From NCBI GenBank assembly GCA_017880705.1, contig JADGRS010000252.1, positions 1 to 5,299 on the forward strand: a DNA stretch of 5,299 nucleotides, in the 5' to 3' direction. Below the pieces are notes generated by a model. The model worked only from the letters and a program-made list of their open reading frames with translations, ran no database searches and was not told the origin of the DNA. This document shows, one piece after another, positions 1 to 5,299 of this stretch. The stretch comes from Burkholderiales bacterium (GTDB taxonomy: Bacteria > Pseudomonadota > Gammaproteobacteria > Burkholderiales > Usitatibacteraceae). Within the stretch, counting starts at the first letter, position 1. Each line of letters opens with the position of its first letter. The position numbers and the translations under genes were made by a program.

Positions 1-593
1 ATGCCGGTCAGCATCGCGCACGATCGCGCGCGCAGCATGTGCACGTCGCGGCGCGCGGCCTCTCCGGTGATCCACTTGCTTTGCCCGTTAGCGAGCGCGA
101 CGCGCCCGTCGAGCGAGCTCGCCGCCTTGACGCGCATCCAGGGACGCCCGTGCGTCATGCGCCATACGAAGCCGCGATGCGCCTCGAGGGCCTCCGCGGC
201 CATGAGCCCCAAGTCGATGCGGATCCCCGCCTCGCGCAGGCGCGCGGCGCCCTGCCCTTTCACCTTCGGATTCGGGTCCTCGAGCGCCGCGACCACGCGG
301 CCCACCTTCGCGGAGACGAGCGCATCGGCGCAGGGGGGCGTGCGGCCGTGGTGGCTGCAGGGCTCGAGCGTGACGTAGACCGTCGCGCCTTCGACGGACT
401 CCTTCGCCGCCGCGAGCGCTCGCGCCTCCGCATGCGCCTCGCCGGCGCGCTCGTGCCACCCCTCGCCGATCACGCGGCCGTCCTTGACGATCACGCAGCC
501 CACGTTCGGGTTGGGCGTGCACGTGTCACGGCCCCGCTCGGTGAGCGCCAGCGCGCGCACCATGAATGCGTGATCTTCGAGGGTGAACGGCAA
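1..593 (-). CDS. ribD: Riboflavin biosynthesis bifunctional deaminase/reductase RibD, C-terminal part cut off by the window edge
   Basis: RibD performs two cytosolic steps of riboflavin synthesis: deamination of the diaminopyrimidine made from GTP, then NADPH-dependent reduction of the ribosyl side chain. The 197 visible residues contain the whole deaminase domain (about 1-145). Its zinc site is clear: HAE at 54-56 (zinc His54, catalytic Glu56) and PCSHHGRTPPC at 78-88 (Cys79, Cys88). NPNVGCVIV at 28-36 is also family-typical. The reductase domain begins near residue 150 (RVKAASSLDGR at 154-164, SKWIT at 172-176) and continues past the left edge. The start is inferred to be the TTG at 593-591. 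It leaves one base after the nrdR stop and gives a length before MVRAL close to E. coli RibD. The first in-frame ATG (563-561) would remove LEDHAF-type residues that align with the family. No good ribosome binding site precedes either start, so coupling to nrdR translation is likely. Identity is certain; the exact start is not. Confidence 0.95.
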   Translation of the reverse strand, partial: MPFTLEDHAFMVRALALTERGRDTCTPNPNVGCVIVKDGRVIGEGWHERAGEAHAEARALAAAKESVEGATVYVTLEPCSHHGRTPPCADALVSAKVGRVVAALEDPNPKVKGQGAARLREAGIRIDLGLMAAEALEAHRGFVWRMTHGRPWMRVKAASSLDGRVALANGQSKWITGEAARRDVHMLRARSCAMLTG

Positions 594-594
594 A

Positions 595-1047
595 TTACTT
601 GTCTTTGACTTCCCGGATGGCGTCGCGGAAATCCTCGACGTCGGAGAAGCTCTTGTAGACCGAGGCGAAGCGGATGTACGCAACCTTGTCGAGCTTGCGA
701 AGCTCCTCCATCACCATCTCCCCCAGGCGCCGCGAGTCGATCTCGCGCTCGCCGAGGGCGAGCATCTTCTGCTCGATGCGCGTGATGGCCGCGTCGACGA
801 GCTCCGTGGTGACCGGGCGCTTGTGCAACGCCCGCTGGAAGCCGGTGCGCAGCTTCGCGGAGGAAAAGTCCTCACGCACGCCGTCGGTCTTCACGATCTG
901 GGGCATGCGCAGCTCCGCGGTCTCGTAGGTCGTGAAGCGCTTGTTGCAGACCTGGCAGCGGCGGCGCCGGCGGATGGAGTCGCCTTCCTCGCTCACGCGC
1001 GAGTCGATGACCTGGGTGTCCTCGGCGCTGCAGAAGGGGCATTTCAT
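595..1047 (-). CDS. nrdR: Transcriptional repressor NrdR of ribonucleotide reductase genes
   Basis: This 150-residue protein has the usual NrdR length and layout. The N-terminal zinc ribbon uses Cys3, Cys6, Cys31 and Cys34 (MKCPFC at 1-6, RRRRRCQVC at 26-34) and carries the basic DNA-binding stretch RRRRR. It is followed by an ATP-cone domain at about 49-139 ([14 protein letters not shown], then [11 protein letters not shown] at 124-134). NrdR senses ATP/dATP and represses nrd operons by binding paired NrdR boxes in their promoters; no nrd gene is in this window. The start codon is the ATG at 1047-1045. It shares one base with the glyA stop (TAATG), and only a weak GGGAT-like ribosome site lies upstream, so translation is probably coupled to glyA. 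The stop is at 597-595, one base before the proposed ribD start. The glyA-nrdR-ribD order is common in Betaproteobacteria. The motifs leave little doubt. Confidence 0.98.
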   Translation of the reverse strand: MKCPFCSAEDTQVIDSRVSEEGDSIRRRRRCQVCNKRFTTYETAELRMPQIVKTDGVREDFSSAKLRTGFQRALHKRPVTTELVDAAITRIEQKMLALGEREIDSRRLGEMVMEELRKLDKVAYIRFASVYKSFSDVEDFRDAIREVKDK

Positions 1048-2321
1048 TATTTCATCCCGTACGTCGCGCGCATGGCGGGACCATACACCGGGAAGCGCGC
1101 GCACATCGCGTTCACCGCCTCGCCCACTTTCGCGATCTCGGCCGCGTGCGCGTGGGACTCGAGCACGTCGGCGATGTAGTGCGCCACCTGGGCCGCCTCG
1201 CCGTCCTTGAACCCGCGAGTGGTCATGGCGGGCGAGCCGATGCGGATGCCGCTCGTGACGAAGGGCTTTTCCGGATCGTTGGGGATCGCGTTCTTGTTGA
1301 CGGTGATGTGCGCTCTTCCGAGCGCCGCCTCGGCGTCCTTGCCCGTGATCTTCCTGGCGCGCAGGTCCACGAGGAACATGTGGCTCTCCGTGCGGCCCGA
1401 CACCACGCGCAGTCCGCGCTCCACGAGCGTCTCGGCCATGACCTTCGCGTTCGTCAGCACCTGCTGCTGATATTCCCTGAAGCCCGGCTGCAGCGCCTCG
1501 TGGAAAGCCATCGCCTTGGCGGCGATGACATGCATCAGCGGGCCGCCCTGGATCGACGGGAAGATCGACGAGTTGAGCGCCTTCTCGTGCTGGGCGGCCG
1601 CGAGGATCACGCCGCCGCGAGGGCCACGAAGCGTTTTGTGGGTGGTGCTGGTGACGAAGTCGGCGATGCCCACCGGCGTGGGATAGAGTCCCGCGGCGAC
1701 GAGGCCGGCGTAATGCGCCATGTCGACGAAGAAATGAGCGCCCACCTCGTCGGCGATCTCGCGGAATTTCCGCCAGTCGATGCGCAGCGCGTAGGCCGAC
1801 GCGCCCGCAACGATCATGCGCGGCTTGTGTTCGCGCGCGAGGTCGCGCACCTGGTCGTAATCGATCTCTTCCTTCGCGTTCAAGCCGTAGCCGACGGCGT
1901 GGTAGAGCTTCCCGGAAATATTCACCGAGGCGCCGTGCGTGAGGTGGCCGCCGTGCGCGAGCGACATGCCGAGGATCGTGTCCCCCGGCTTCAGCATCGA
2001 CATGTAGACCGCTTGATTTGCCTGCGAGCCCGAGTGGGGCTGCACGTTCGCATACTCGGCGCCGAAGAGCTTCTTCACGCGCTCGATGGCGAGCGCCTCG
2101 GCGACGTCGACGAATTCGCATCCGCCGTAGTAGCGCTTGCCCGGATAGCCCTCGGCGTACTTGTTGGTGAGGACCGTGCCCTGCGCGGCGAGCACCGCGG
2201 GGCTCGCGTAGTTCTCGGAGGCGATGAGCTCGATGCCCTCCTCCTGGCGGCGAAACTCCGCGGTGATGGCGCTCCACAGCGCGGGATCCGCGGCGGCAAT
2301 CGTTTGCGAGTCGGAGAACAT
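1047..2321 (-). CDS. glyA: Serine hydroxymethyltransferase
   Basis: GlyA is a cytosolic PLP enzyme that interconverts serine plus tetrahydrofolate with glycine plus 5,10-methylene-tetrahydrofolate, the main source of one-carbon units. The 424-residue product is full length (E. coli: 417). Recognisable blocks in order are IELIASENY (30-38), [15 protein letters not shown] (53-67), QPHSGSQAN (94-102), [10 protein letters not shown] (121-130), [14 protein letters not shown] (198-211), the PLP-lysine motif [14 protein letters not shown] (224-237, Lys229), QGGPLMHV (258-265), NKNAIPND (342-349) and TSGIRIG (356-362, with the carboxylate-binding Arg360). ATG 2321-2319 is chosen because the first conserved block then sits at the family distance. 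The same frame stays open upstream to 2468, but that part overlaps the divergent gene and looks non-coding. The gene is first in the glyA-nrdR-ribD unit and overlaps nrdR by one base. The C-terminus (residues 415-424) is a few residues longer than in E. coli, with no sign of damage. Confidence 0.99.
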   Translation of the reverse strand: MFSDSQTIAAADPALWSAITAEFRRQEEGIELIASENYASPAVLAAQGTVLTNKYAEGYPGKRYYGGCEFVDVAEALAIERVKKLFGAEYANVQPHSGSQANQAVYMSMLKPGDTILGMSLAHGGHLTHGASVNISGKLYHAVGYGLNAKEEIDYDQVRDLAREHKPRMIVAGASAYALRIDWRKFREIADEVGAHFFVDMAHYAGLVAAGLYPTPVGIADFVTSTTHKTLRGPRGGVILAAAQHEKALNSSIFPSIQGGPLMHVIAAKAMAFHEALQPGFREYQQQVLTNAKVMAETLVERGLRVVSGRTESHMFLVDLRARKITGKDAEAALGRAHITVNKNAIPNDPEKPFVTSGIRIGSPAMTTRGFKDGEAAQVAHYIADVLESHAHAAEIAKVGEAVNAMCARFPVYGPAMRATYGMK

Positions 2322-2346
2322 TGTCGAAGTCTTTGAATGAGCGCGA

Positions 2347-2352
2347 ATTTTA
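2347..2352 (-). promoter_or_regulatory. Putative -10 element of the glyA promoter
   Basis: Read on the minus strand, this is TAAAAT inside GTGATAAAATTCGCGC, the most AT-rich point upstream of glyA. TAAAAT followed by a GC-rich run is a common form of the sigma-70 -10 box in high-GC Betaproteobacteria. It would start transcription near 2340 and leave a leader of about 20 bases. No good TTGACA-like -35 box lies 16-18 bases upstream, so the call rests on the -10 element and its position alone. Confidence 0.45.
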
Positions 2353-2363
2353 TCACGCCGTCG

Positions 2364-2375
2364 CGAGGCTCCTCG
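2364..2375. repeat. Short inverted repeat in the divergent spacer
   Basis: Five-base arms CGAGG and CCTCG surround a 2-base spacer (CT). The site lies 40-51 bases before the plus-strand ATG at 2416 and upstream of the glyA -10-like element. It could be part of an operator or a chance event in GC-rich DNA; the arms are too short to decide. Confidence 0.2.
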
Positions 2376-2415
2376 TGGCGAGCAGGCCCGCCGCAAGGTC
2401 GTGCGAGAATCCTTC

Positions 2416-3504
2416 ATGGCCGCACAACACCGTATCCGCTGCATGATGATGCGCGGAGGCACCTCCAAGGGAGCCTATTTCCTCGAGGAGGACCTGCCCG
2501 CCGACGCGCCCTCACGCGACCGCGTCCTCCTCGCCGCCATGGGCTCGCCCGACCCGCGGCAGATCGACGGCATGGGTGGCGCGCATCCGCTCACGAGCAA
2601 GATCGCGATCGTCTCCAAGTCGAAGCGCCCCGAGGCCGATATCGACTATCTCTTCGCGCAGGCGGTCGTGGAGGAGGCGCGCATCGATGTGTCGCCCACT
2701 TGCGGCAACATCCTCGCGGGCGTCGCGCCCTTCGCGATCGAGCGCGGGCTCGTCGCCGCCGACCAAGGCACGACGCGCGTGCGCATCTACATGGTCAACA
2801 CCGGGAGCCTGTGCGAGGCCCGCGTCGCGACGCCCGGCGGCAAGGTCGATTACGAAGGCGATGCCCGCATCAGCGGCGTGCCTCGAAGCTCGGCGCCGGT
2901 GCTCCTGAATTTCCTCGATACGGCGGGATCGAGCTGCGGGGCCCTCCTTCCGACGGGCAACGCGGTCGACACGATCGATGAAGTCGCCGTCACCTGCATC
3001 GACAACGGCATGCCGGTCGTCATCATCGAGGCGCGCGCGCTCGGCCTCACCGGCTACGAATCGTGCGAAGGCCTCAATGCCGACGCCAAGGCCAAGGCGC
3101 GCATCGAATCCATCCGGCTCAAGGCGGGCCCGCTGATGCGGCTGGGCGACGTCACGAAGAAGGTCGTGCCGAAGATGACCCTCGTCGCCCCGGCGCGCGA
3201 TGGCGGCTCGATCTGCACCCGCACCTTCATTCCCCACATGTGCCACGAGGCGATCGGCGTGCTCGGCGCGGTCTCGGTCGCGACCGCTTGCGTGATGCCG
3301 GGATCGGTCGCCGCGAGATGCGCCGCCGTGGAGGCCGGCGAGCGCAAGCGCGTCAGCGTCGAGCATCCCACGGGAGAGTTCACGGTGGAGCTCGAAACCT
3401 GCAATGCTTCGGGGGTGGTGACCGTGACGAGCGCCGCGTTGCTACGGACAACGCGAGCGTTGTTCGACGGCGAGATCCTGGTTCCGCACTCGTGCCTGGA
3501 TTGA
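2416..3504 (+). CDS. galD: 4-oxalomesaconate tautomerase/isomerase, PrpF family (GalD/LigU type)
   Basis: The 362-residue product belongs to the PrpF family, which has two domains with the diaminopimelate-epimerase fold. Members in gallate and protocatechuate 4,5-cleavage pathways (GalD, LigU, PmdU) isomerise 4-oxalomesaconate so that the hydratase (GalB/LigJ) and aldolase (GalC/LigK) can finish breakdown to pyruvate and oxaloacetate. Visible signatures are [11 protein letters not shown] (12-22), [20 protein letters not shown] (43-62), [12 protein letters not shown] (96-107) and GNAVDTI (181-187). Lys62 and Cys96 are 34 residues apart, the spacing I recall for the catalytic Lys/Cys pair of LigU and PrpF. 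ATG 2416 is preferred over the in-frame GTG at 2401 because it gives the usual short lead before the RGGTSKG motif. Its ribosome site is weak (GAGAA). Two extradiol dioxygenase subunit genes follow on the same strand, which argues strongly for the aromatic role over the methylcitrate role of PrpF itself. Whether it acts as a keto-enol tautomerase (GalD) or a 1,3-allylic isomerase (LigU) cannot be told from sequence. Confidence 0.9.
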   Translation: MAAQHRIRCMMMRGGTSKGAYFLEEDLPADAPSRDRVLLAAMGSPDPRQIDGMGGAHPLTSKIAIVSKSKRPEADIDYLFAQAVVEEARIDVSPTCGNILAGVAPFAIERGLVAADQGTTRVRIYMVNTGSLCEARVATPGGKVDYEGDARISGVPRSSAPVLLNFLDTAGSSCGALLPTGNAVDTIDEVAVTCIDNGMPVVIIEARALGLTGYESCEGLNADAKAKARIESIRLKAGPLMRLGDVTKKVVPKMTLVAPARDGGSICTRTFIPHMCHEAIGVLGAVSVATACVMPGSVAARCAAVEAGERKRVSVEHPTGEFTVELETCNASGVVTVTSAALLRTTRALFDGEILVPHSCLD

Positions 3505-3513
3505 AGCCGCCTT

Positions 3514-3520
3514 GAGGAGG
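3514..3520 (+). promoter_or_regulatory. Strong ribosome binding site of the dioxygenase beta gene
   Basis: GAGGAGG lies 5 bases before the ATG at 3526, a near-ideal Shine-Dalgarno match. It is the strongest site in the window, fixes the start of the beta subunit, and suggests this subunit is translated well independently of the gene before it. The whole gap to the preceding stop is 21 bases, which supports a shared transcript. Confidence 0.85.
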
Positions 3521-3525
3521 ACCTG

Positions 3526-4398
3526 ATGGCGCGAATCATCGGAGGCATCGGCACCTCGCACGTGCCGACCATCGGCCTGGCCTACGACAAGGGCAAGCAG
3601 GACGATCCCGCATGGTCGCCGCTGTTCAAGGGCTACGAGCCGGTGGCGCGTTGGCTCGCCGAGAAAAGGCCCGACGTCCTCGTGTTCTTCTACAACGACC
3701 ATCTCACCAGCTTCTTCTTCGATCTCTACCCCACCTTCGCGCTCGGCGCGAGCCCGGAATTCGAGATCGCCGACGAAGGCGCTGGCAAGCGCTCGTTGCC
3801 GCGGATCAAGGGACACCCGCGCCTCGCGGCGCACCTGGTGGATTCGCTGGTGAACGACGAGTTCGATCTCGCGGTCTTCCAGGAGCGCGCCCTCGACCAT
3901 GGCGTGAATTCGCCCTTGTCGCTGCTGTGGCCCCATGAGCCCGACTGGCCCGGCGCCCTCGTTCCGATCGAGATCAACGTCCTGCAGTACCCGCTGCCCA
4001 CGGCGTTGCGCTGCTACAAGCTCGGCCAGGCCGTGCGGCGCGCGGTCGAGTCCTATCCCGAGGACCTCGATGTCGTCATCGTCGGCACGGGCGGCCTCTC
4101 GCACCAGATCCACGGCGAGCGCACCGGTTTCAACAACACCGAGTGGGACATGCGCTTCCTCGACTTGATCGAGCGCGACCCGATGGAGCTCACGCGCATG
4201 AAGCACGCCGACTTCGTGCGCCTCGGCGGCGCCGAAAGCGTGGAGGTGATCATGTGGCTCGCGATGCGCGGGGCGCTGAGCGACGGTATCCGCAAGGTTC
4301 ACCAGAACTACTACCTCGCCACGTCGACCGCGATGACGGTCGCGCTGTACGAGGAGCCCGCCGCTTCGGCGTCCGGATTCGCCCGCGCCGCCGAGTGA
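3526..4398 (+). CDS. ligB: Extradiol aromatic ring-cleavage dioxygenase, catalytic beta subunit (LigB family; protocatechuate 4,5- or gallate dioxygenase)
   Basis: This 290-residue protein is a class III (LigB-type) extradiol dioxygenase subunit, which holds Fe(II) and inserts O2 next to the hydroxyls of protocatechuate- or gallate-like substrates in the cytosol. Active-site residues line up with SYK-6 LigB with a constant offset of 2 after the first: His12 (TSHVP), His59 (YNDH at 56-59) and Glu240 as iron ligands, His193 (GTGGLSHQ at 187-194) as the catalytic base, and His125 (DHG, 124-126). ADEG (82-85) and IKGHP (94-98) are also typical. GERTGFNNTEWD (197-208) matches the gallate-type enzymes DesB/GalA as I remember them better than LigB (GPRAGLINKEFD). 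The length fits a free-standing beta subunit; the C-terminus ends in an Ala-rich tail (279-290) resembling an interdomain linker. The alpha subunit gene follows after 7 bases. Family and catalytic competence are secure. The substrate (gallate, protocatechuate or 3-O-methylgallate) is open, so the symbol denotes the family. Confidence 0.92.
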   Translation: MARIIGGIGTSHVPTIGLAYDKGKQDDPAWSPLFKGYEPVARWLAEKRPDVLVFFYNDHLTSFFFDLYPTFALGASPEFEIADEGAGKRSLPRIKGHPRLAAHLVDSLVNDEFDLAVFQERALDHGVNSPLSLLWPHEPDWPGALVPIEINVLQYPLPTALRCYKLGQAVRRAVESYPEDLDVVIVGTGGLSHQIHGERTGFNNTEWDMRFLDLIERDPMELTRMKHADFVRLGGAESVEVIMWLAMRGALSDGIRKVHQNYYLATSTAMTVALYEEPAASASGFARAAE

Positions 4399-4405
4399 CC
4401 CGCGC

Positions 4406-4765
4406 ATGAACCCACAGCTCCAGGGAATAGACCAGATCGCCGGCACCTATCCCTTCGACGTCGCGCGCAGCGTCGAGCGGATCCGCATCAACCGATTCTT
4501 CTGGAGCATGACCCGGCCGGAGTACCGCGAGCGGTTCGTGCGCGACGAGGCCGCCCTGTGCAAGGCCGAGGGGCTCACCGGGGAGGAGACCGCGCTGGTC
4601 CTCGGCCGCGACTGGCTGGGACTCATCCGGCACGGGGTCAATTTCTTCGTGCTCGAGAAGTTCGCACGCGTGCTGCGTCTCTCGAACCTCGATGTCTACG
4701 CGTCGATGCGGGGCGAGTCCCTCGACGACTTCCTCAGGACGCGCCGCGTTCCGAATGCAAGATAG
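4406..4765 (+). CDS. ligA: Extradiol dioxygenase alpha (small) subunit, LigA family
   Basis: This 119-residue protein is the small helical alpha subunit that caps the active site of LigAB-type dioxygenases. Recognisable parts are GTYPFDVARSVERIRINRFF (13-32), YRERFVRDEAAL (40-51), and the core RDWLGLIRHGVNFFVLEK (68-85), followed by LDVYASMRGESLDDFLRTR (95-113). It is a little shorter than LigA of SYK-6 (139). It resembles the C-terminal domain of fused gallate dioxygenases, where the GTYPF segment follows the beta part directly, as remembered from DesB. ATG 4406 lies 7 bases after the beta stop and in a different frame (+1 relative). Only a weak GAG precedes it, partly inside the beta stop region, so reinitiation or translational coupling is likely, giving matched subunit amounts. 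The gene order beta-alpha is opposite to classical ligA-ligB. Other members of the LigA superfamily exist as unrelated small proteins, but the neighbour makes the subunit role very likely. Confidence 0.9.
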   Translation: MNPQLQGIDQIAGTYPFDVARSVERIRINRFFWSMTRPEYRERFVRDEAALCKAEGLTGEETALVLGRDWLGLIRHGVNFFVLEKFARVLRLSNLDVYASMRGESLDDFLRTRRVPNAR

Positions 4766-4769
4766 GGCA

Positions 4770-4775
4770 AGAGGT
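4770..4775 (+). promoter_or_regulatory. Ribosome binding site of the terminal oxidoreductase gene
   Basis: AGAGGT (purine-rich AAGAGGTG context) sits 3 bases before the ATG at 4779, a good Shine-Dalgarno match at slightly short spacing. With only 13 bases between the alpha-subunit stop and this ATG, it supports both the start choice and membership in the same operon. Confidence 0.7.
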
Positions 4776-4778
4776 GAC

Positions 4779-5299
4779 ATGACAACGTCCATCGATGTAT
4801 CGACGATCAACGTGGCGATGATCGGCTATGGCGAGGTCGGGGGCATTCTCGGCCGCGCGCTGCGCGCGCGAGGCGTGGCCTCGGTGCGCATGTACGACCG
4901 ATTGCTGGATGACCCGAAGCGCGGCGCCGCGATCGCGGATCGCGCTCGCGGCGACGGCATCGTCCCCTCGCCCACCGCGGCCGAAGCGGTGCGCGGCGCC
5001 GATCTCGTCGTGAGCGCCGTGACCGCGAGCCAGGCGCGCGCCGCCGTGACGGGCGCCGTGGCGGGACTTCGCGCCGGAGCGATCGTCGTCGACGTGAACT
5101 CGGCGTCCCCGGGAACCAAGATCGGCTGCGCCGGGATCGTGCATGCCGCCGGCGGGCGCTACGTCGAGATGGCGGTCATGACCTCGGTGCCGCCGAAGGG
5201 GCTTGCGACGCCGATGCTTTCCGGCGGACCCGATGCCGCAGGCGCGGCGCCGCTCCTTGCCGCGCTCGGATTCGATGTCGAGCCCGCCTCGGAAGAGTA
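4779..5299 (+). CDS. NAD(P)-dependent oxidoreductase, 6-phosphogluconate dehydrogenase-like / DUF1932-like, 3' end outside the window
   Basis: The frame from ATG 4779 is open to the right edge (173 residues plus two bases). It begins with a Rossmann fold: NVAMIGYGEVGGILGRAL at 11-28 holds GxGxxG (Gly16, Gly18, Gly21), and the second strand ends in Asp40 (VRMYDR), an acidic residue that usually favours NAD over NADP. ADLVVSAVTASQA (74-86) and VDVNSASPGTK (104-114) follow the layout of the beta-hydroxyacid dehydrogenase/6PGDH N-terminal domain. The usual substrate loop (DAPVSGG-type) is replaced by VEMAVMTSVPPKGLATPMLSGG-like sequence at 129-150, as in the poorly characterised DUF1932 proteins. 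It is not LigC-like: the CHMS dehydrogenase of the protocatechuate pathway is a Gfo/Idh/MocA protein with a different pattern. Its place 13 bases after the alpha subunit suggests a step in, or feeding, the same aromatic pathway. The substrate is unknown, and the C-terminal domain needed for family assignment is not visible. Confidence 0.8.
   Translation, partial: MTTSIDVSTINVAMIGYGEVGGILGRALRARGVASVRMYDRLLDDPKRGAAIADRARGDGIVPSPTAAEAVRGADLVVSAVTASQARAAVTGAVAGLRAGAIVVDVNSASPGTKIGCAGIVHAAGGRYVEMAVMTSVPPKGLATPMLSGGPDAAGAAPLLAALGFDVEPASEE

Larger units (their letters stand above)
2322..2415. promoter_or_regulatory. Divergent intergenic region between glyA and the galD-type gene
   Basis: These 94 bases separate two units transcribed away from each other, so promoters for both, and any operator for the aromatic operon, should lie here or extend into the adjacent coding ends. 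The part near glyA is relatively AT-rich (about 2326-2355) and carries the -10-like element listed separately. The part near the plus-strand gene is GC-rich and contains the short inverted repeat CGAGG-CT-CCTCG at 2364-2375. I see no convincing -35/-10 pair facing right and no clear LysR- or IclR-type operator. Confidence 0.6.

Noticed and set aside
39..608. Plus-strand open frames at 1-378 and 39-608 over ribD, and a minus-strand frame at 88-522.
   Set aside because: The RibD zinc-site motifs are read in a different minus-strand frame. These alternatives have no recognisable content.
595..2277. A 560-codon minus-strand open frame that joins nrdR to a long upstream extension lying across glyA.
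   Set aside because: Only the last 150 codons are NrdR. The upstream part is an Arg-rich out-of-frame reading of glyA, and nrdR has its own ATG at 1047 with the expected N-terminal MKCPFC.
1146..2336. A 396-codon plus-strand open frame antisense to glyA.
   Set aside because: It is the mirror image of glyA codon bias in high-GC DNA, with low-complexity Arg/His/Val-rich sequence and no recognisable domain. glyA on the other strand is unmistakable.
2401..2415. GTG at 2401 as the start of the galD-type gene.
   Set aside because: It would add five residues not seen in the family and has no better ribosome site. The ATG at 2416 gives the usual N-terminus.
2512..3366. A 284-codon minus-strand open frame opposite the galD-type gene, and a similar 334-codon one at 3442-4446 opposite the dioxygenase.
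   Set aside because: Both are antisense shadows with Arg/Ala/Asp/His-rich composition and no motifs. The plus-strand genes show intact catalytic motifs and spacing.
4250..4810. A 186-codon minus-strand open frame across the beta-alpha junction, considered as an overlapping gene.
   Set aside because: It covers three plus-strand genes in antisense, has no motif or ribosome site, and is explained by the same GC-driven lack of stop codons.
1..5299. Searched by eye for CRISPR arrays, insertion-sequence ends, tRNA genes, riboswitch-like leaders (FMN, glycine) and strong rho-independent terminators.
   Set aside because: No repeated units, terminal inverted repeats, tRNA-like T-arm sequence or hairpin followed by a T run was found. 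Non-coding space totals under about 150 bases.

Overview
The window is high-GC DNA with very strong G/C preference at third codon positions, and almost all of it is coding. The block glyA-nrdR-ribD on the minus strand is an order known from many Betaproteobacteria (Burkholderiales, Neisseriales and relatives). Together with a 4,5-cleavage aromatic pathway next door, this suggests an environmental betaproteobacterium. That placement is an inference from gene order and protein resemblance; no rRNA or other phylogenetic marker is present.

Left half (about 1-2321, minus strand): three tightly packed housekeeping genes transcribed right to left. glyA (serine hydroxymethyltransferase, complete) overlaps nrdR (ribonucleotide reductase repressor, complete) by one base in a TAATG junction. 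One base after the nrdR stop begins ribD (riboflavin deaminase/reductase), most likely from a TTG codon. ribD runs off the left edge within its reductase domain. A probable glyA promoter lies just upstream, in the divergent spacer.

Spacer (2322-2415): 94 bases separate two divergent transcription units. It holds a TAAAAT -10-like element facing glyA and a small inverted repeat. No convincing promoter faces right.

Right half (2416-5299, plus strand): a probable operon for the meta (4,5-) cleavage of protocatechuate/gallate-type aromatics. It contains a PrpF-family 4-oxalomesaconate tautomerase/isomerase (GalD/LigU type), an extradiol dioxygenase beta (catalytic, LigB-type) subunit, the matching alpha (LigA-type) subunit, and the start of an NAD(P)-dependent oxidoreductase of the 6-phosphogluconate dehydrogenase/DUF1932-like group, cut by the right edge. 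The dioxygenase would open the ring, and the tautomerase would convert the oxalomesaconate product to the isomer used by a hydratase and aldolase, neither of which is in view.

The most notable point is that the dioxygenase genes are in the order beta then alpha, 7 bases apart. This is the reverse of the classical ligAB/pmdAB order and the same domain order as the fused gallate dioxygenases (GalA/DesB). Sequence details also lean toward the gallate-type enzymes. No mobile element, CRISPR array, RNA gene or clearly new system was seen.
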